64,000 nt of DNA from NCBI GenBank assembly GCA_903772945.1, contig CAICTM010000474.1, positions 1 to 64,000 of the forward strand, in the 5' to 3' direction. Every line of letters begins with the position of its first letter. The first letter of the stretch is position 1. The notes under the pieces are model-generated. The model searched no databases and had not been told where the DNA came from. It saw only the letters and a program-made list of their open reading frames with translations. Positions 62,912-64,000 of this stretch are shown piece after piece. The DNA comes from Seminavis robusta (taxonomy: Eukaryota; Bacillariophyta; Bacillariophyceae; Naviculales; Naviculaceae). Both the position numbers and the translations under genes were made by a program.

Positions 62912-64000
62912 TTGTTGATTTTTACTGCCTCCTATTCATCAGCTATATGGACCTTGACGACGCTTCCTCTGCTCAGCATCTTCATCTTCAACAGCAGCAC
63001 CAGCACAGCACCAGCACCAGCATCCTTGTTCAGTCCACAAGGTTCAGACAAGCCTTCTTTTGAATCTGATCCAATCACCCACCATCTGATCCTCCAACAT
63101 GACTGCAGCACCATTACCGCAGTTCAATTCCAGGAGCTCCTCCAGCACATTGGGAAAACCAAAGAAAAGACCAGCTTACAGAAGCCCTCGGCTTGGAGGT
63201 ATCAACCACACTGGAGCCTGGACAGGATCCGCTCAGATGGACTGGGAAAGGAACCTCAAAGACCCTATGCCTCAGGGGTTTTATGGAGACACCATCTAAA
63301 ACATCACACTACATCCAGCCCATTGAATTGGCATGCAAGAAAGGACTGAAGGTTCCCCCAGTCTCCTATTCTCGACTTTACTGAGTCAAATGCCTCTGGG
63401 TCCATGTTTTAGCCTCTCTCATCGCCTTTGAAAGTATGATGACTGAACATGGATGGAAGGGGTCTTCAGCTTGTTGTTGGAGATCTCAATACCAACACTA
63501 TTAATACAATCAACATGTTCACTGCTCCTGGACAGGTCTCAGAGTCTATGATGGAAAAATGGCATCAGGACCTCACAGTCAATGGGGTCGGACTCATCGA
63601 TGCTGGAACTCTGAAGCAACATCCTGTTTGCCAGTATGATTTGACAAACCTTGCCTGGTCAGGAAAGGCTGTTCTAAATTCTTGCACTGATGCTCTCCAG
63701 GAAGAACTCAAATCATATGTTCCTCGAGCAAACACAATGGGCCCCAACTTCTCTTGGCTCTTCTGCAGAAAATATACAGACCTTCTCTCAGTAAGATTGA
63801 AACCCTCAAAGCCAAGCTACTTCACTTGGACATCACCAAGTTCCCTGGGGAAATGTTTCCATGTATGTTGTCGATGCAAGCAAGATCATCAAAGAGATTC
63901 GATTGAACTTCATGTCCAGTGATCCCATGCCTGAACTAACCAGCACATCCCTGAGAGGTCTCCTTGGCTGTGGTTGTCCATACTTTCGATCCAAAGTCCA
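62912..64000 (+). mobile_element. Gag-like retroelement fossil, cut by window end
   Basis: The segment from about 63100 to the window end codes stretches resembling the gag region of Ty1/copia-like elements of diatoms, including a WHQDLTVNG-type and a LDITKFPGENVSMYVVDAS-type block. It is broken in at least two places. No pol part, no LTR boundary and no primer-binding site could be fixed; the A+T-poor leader at 62.4-63.0 kb with its AATAAA may belong to it. The rest lies outside the window. Confidence 0.5.

Overview
The window looks like nuclear DNA of a diatom, probably a raphid pennate; a Seminavis-type genome is my guess from protein style and was not tested. Reasons: short GT-AG introns (about 70-160 bases), plastid signals of the diatom kind (a hydrophobic leader ending at a conserved Phe, as in VQ-GF and SANS-F), a DUF6824 protein, leucine-rich-repeat (LRR) proteins with a cytosolic N-terminus and one membrane segment, Asn/Gln/Asp-rich tails, and intergenic DNA rich in the palindromic words TAGCTAGCTA and ACCGGTACCGGT. 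About nineteen intact protein genes can be modelled, eight of them spliced.

Layout. 0-9 kb: a decayed fragment and an intact copy of a CRAL-TRIO-like gene, a seven-helix receptor-like gene (minus), a long empty stretch, and a ceramidase-superfamily gene. 9-32 kb: a surface-protein and oxygenase neighbourhood. Two closely related four-exon LRR membrane genes lie in opposite orientation at its ends (9.3-11.3 kb minus; 29.9-31.9 kb plus). Between them are a 1,686-residue gene joining three LRR modules to BspA-type (DUF285) repeats, a secreted beta-propeller gene with a Pro/Thr stalk, three 2-oxoglutarate/Fe(II) oxygenases (two of them a tandem prolyl-4-hydroxylase pair), the eIF2 assembly factor CDC123/D123, and a plastid CP12-like gene. 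32-51 kb: a DUF6824 gene, a hairpin-ended repeat element (37.4-37.8 kb), an MFS transporter fused to a CRAL-TRIO domain, two uncharacterised genes, an HxxxD acyltransferase, a plastid MutS2, and another CRAL-TRIO-like gene. 51-57 kb: remains of mobile elements and simple repeats. 57-62 kb: a PqiA/LetA-like membrane protein and a GAF plus double class III cyclase protein. 62-64 kb: a broken gag-like retroelement fossil running off the window.

The most notable points are the cyclase whose two catalytic domains have complementary losses, the MFS-CRAL-TRIO fusion, the inverted LRR gene pair around a triplicated LRR/DUF285 mosaic gene, two introns that are stopless multiples of three, the inverted-repeat element packed with GGGCATGTT units, and a 17-base word shared by two divergent promoters. 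No single new defence or metabolic system is evident; function calls rest on motifs read by eye.
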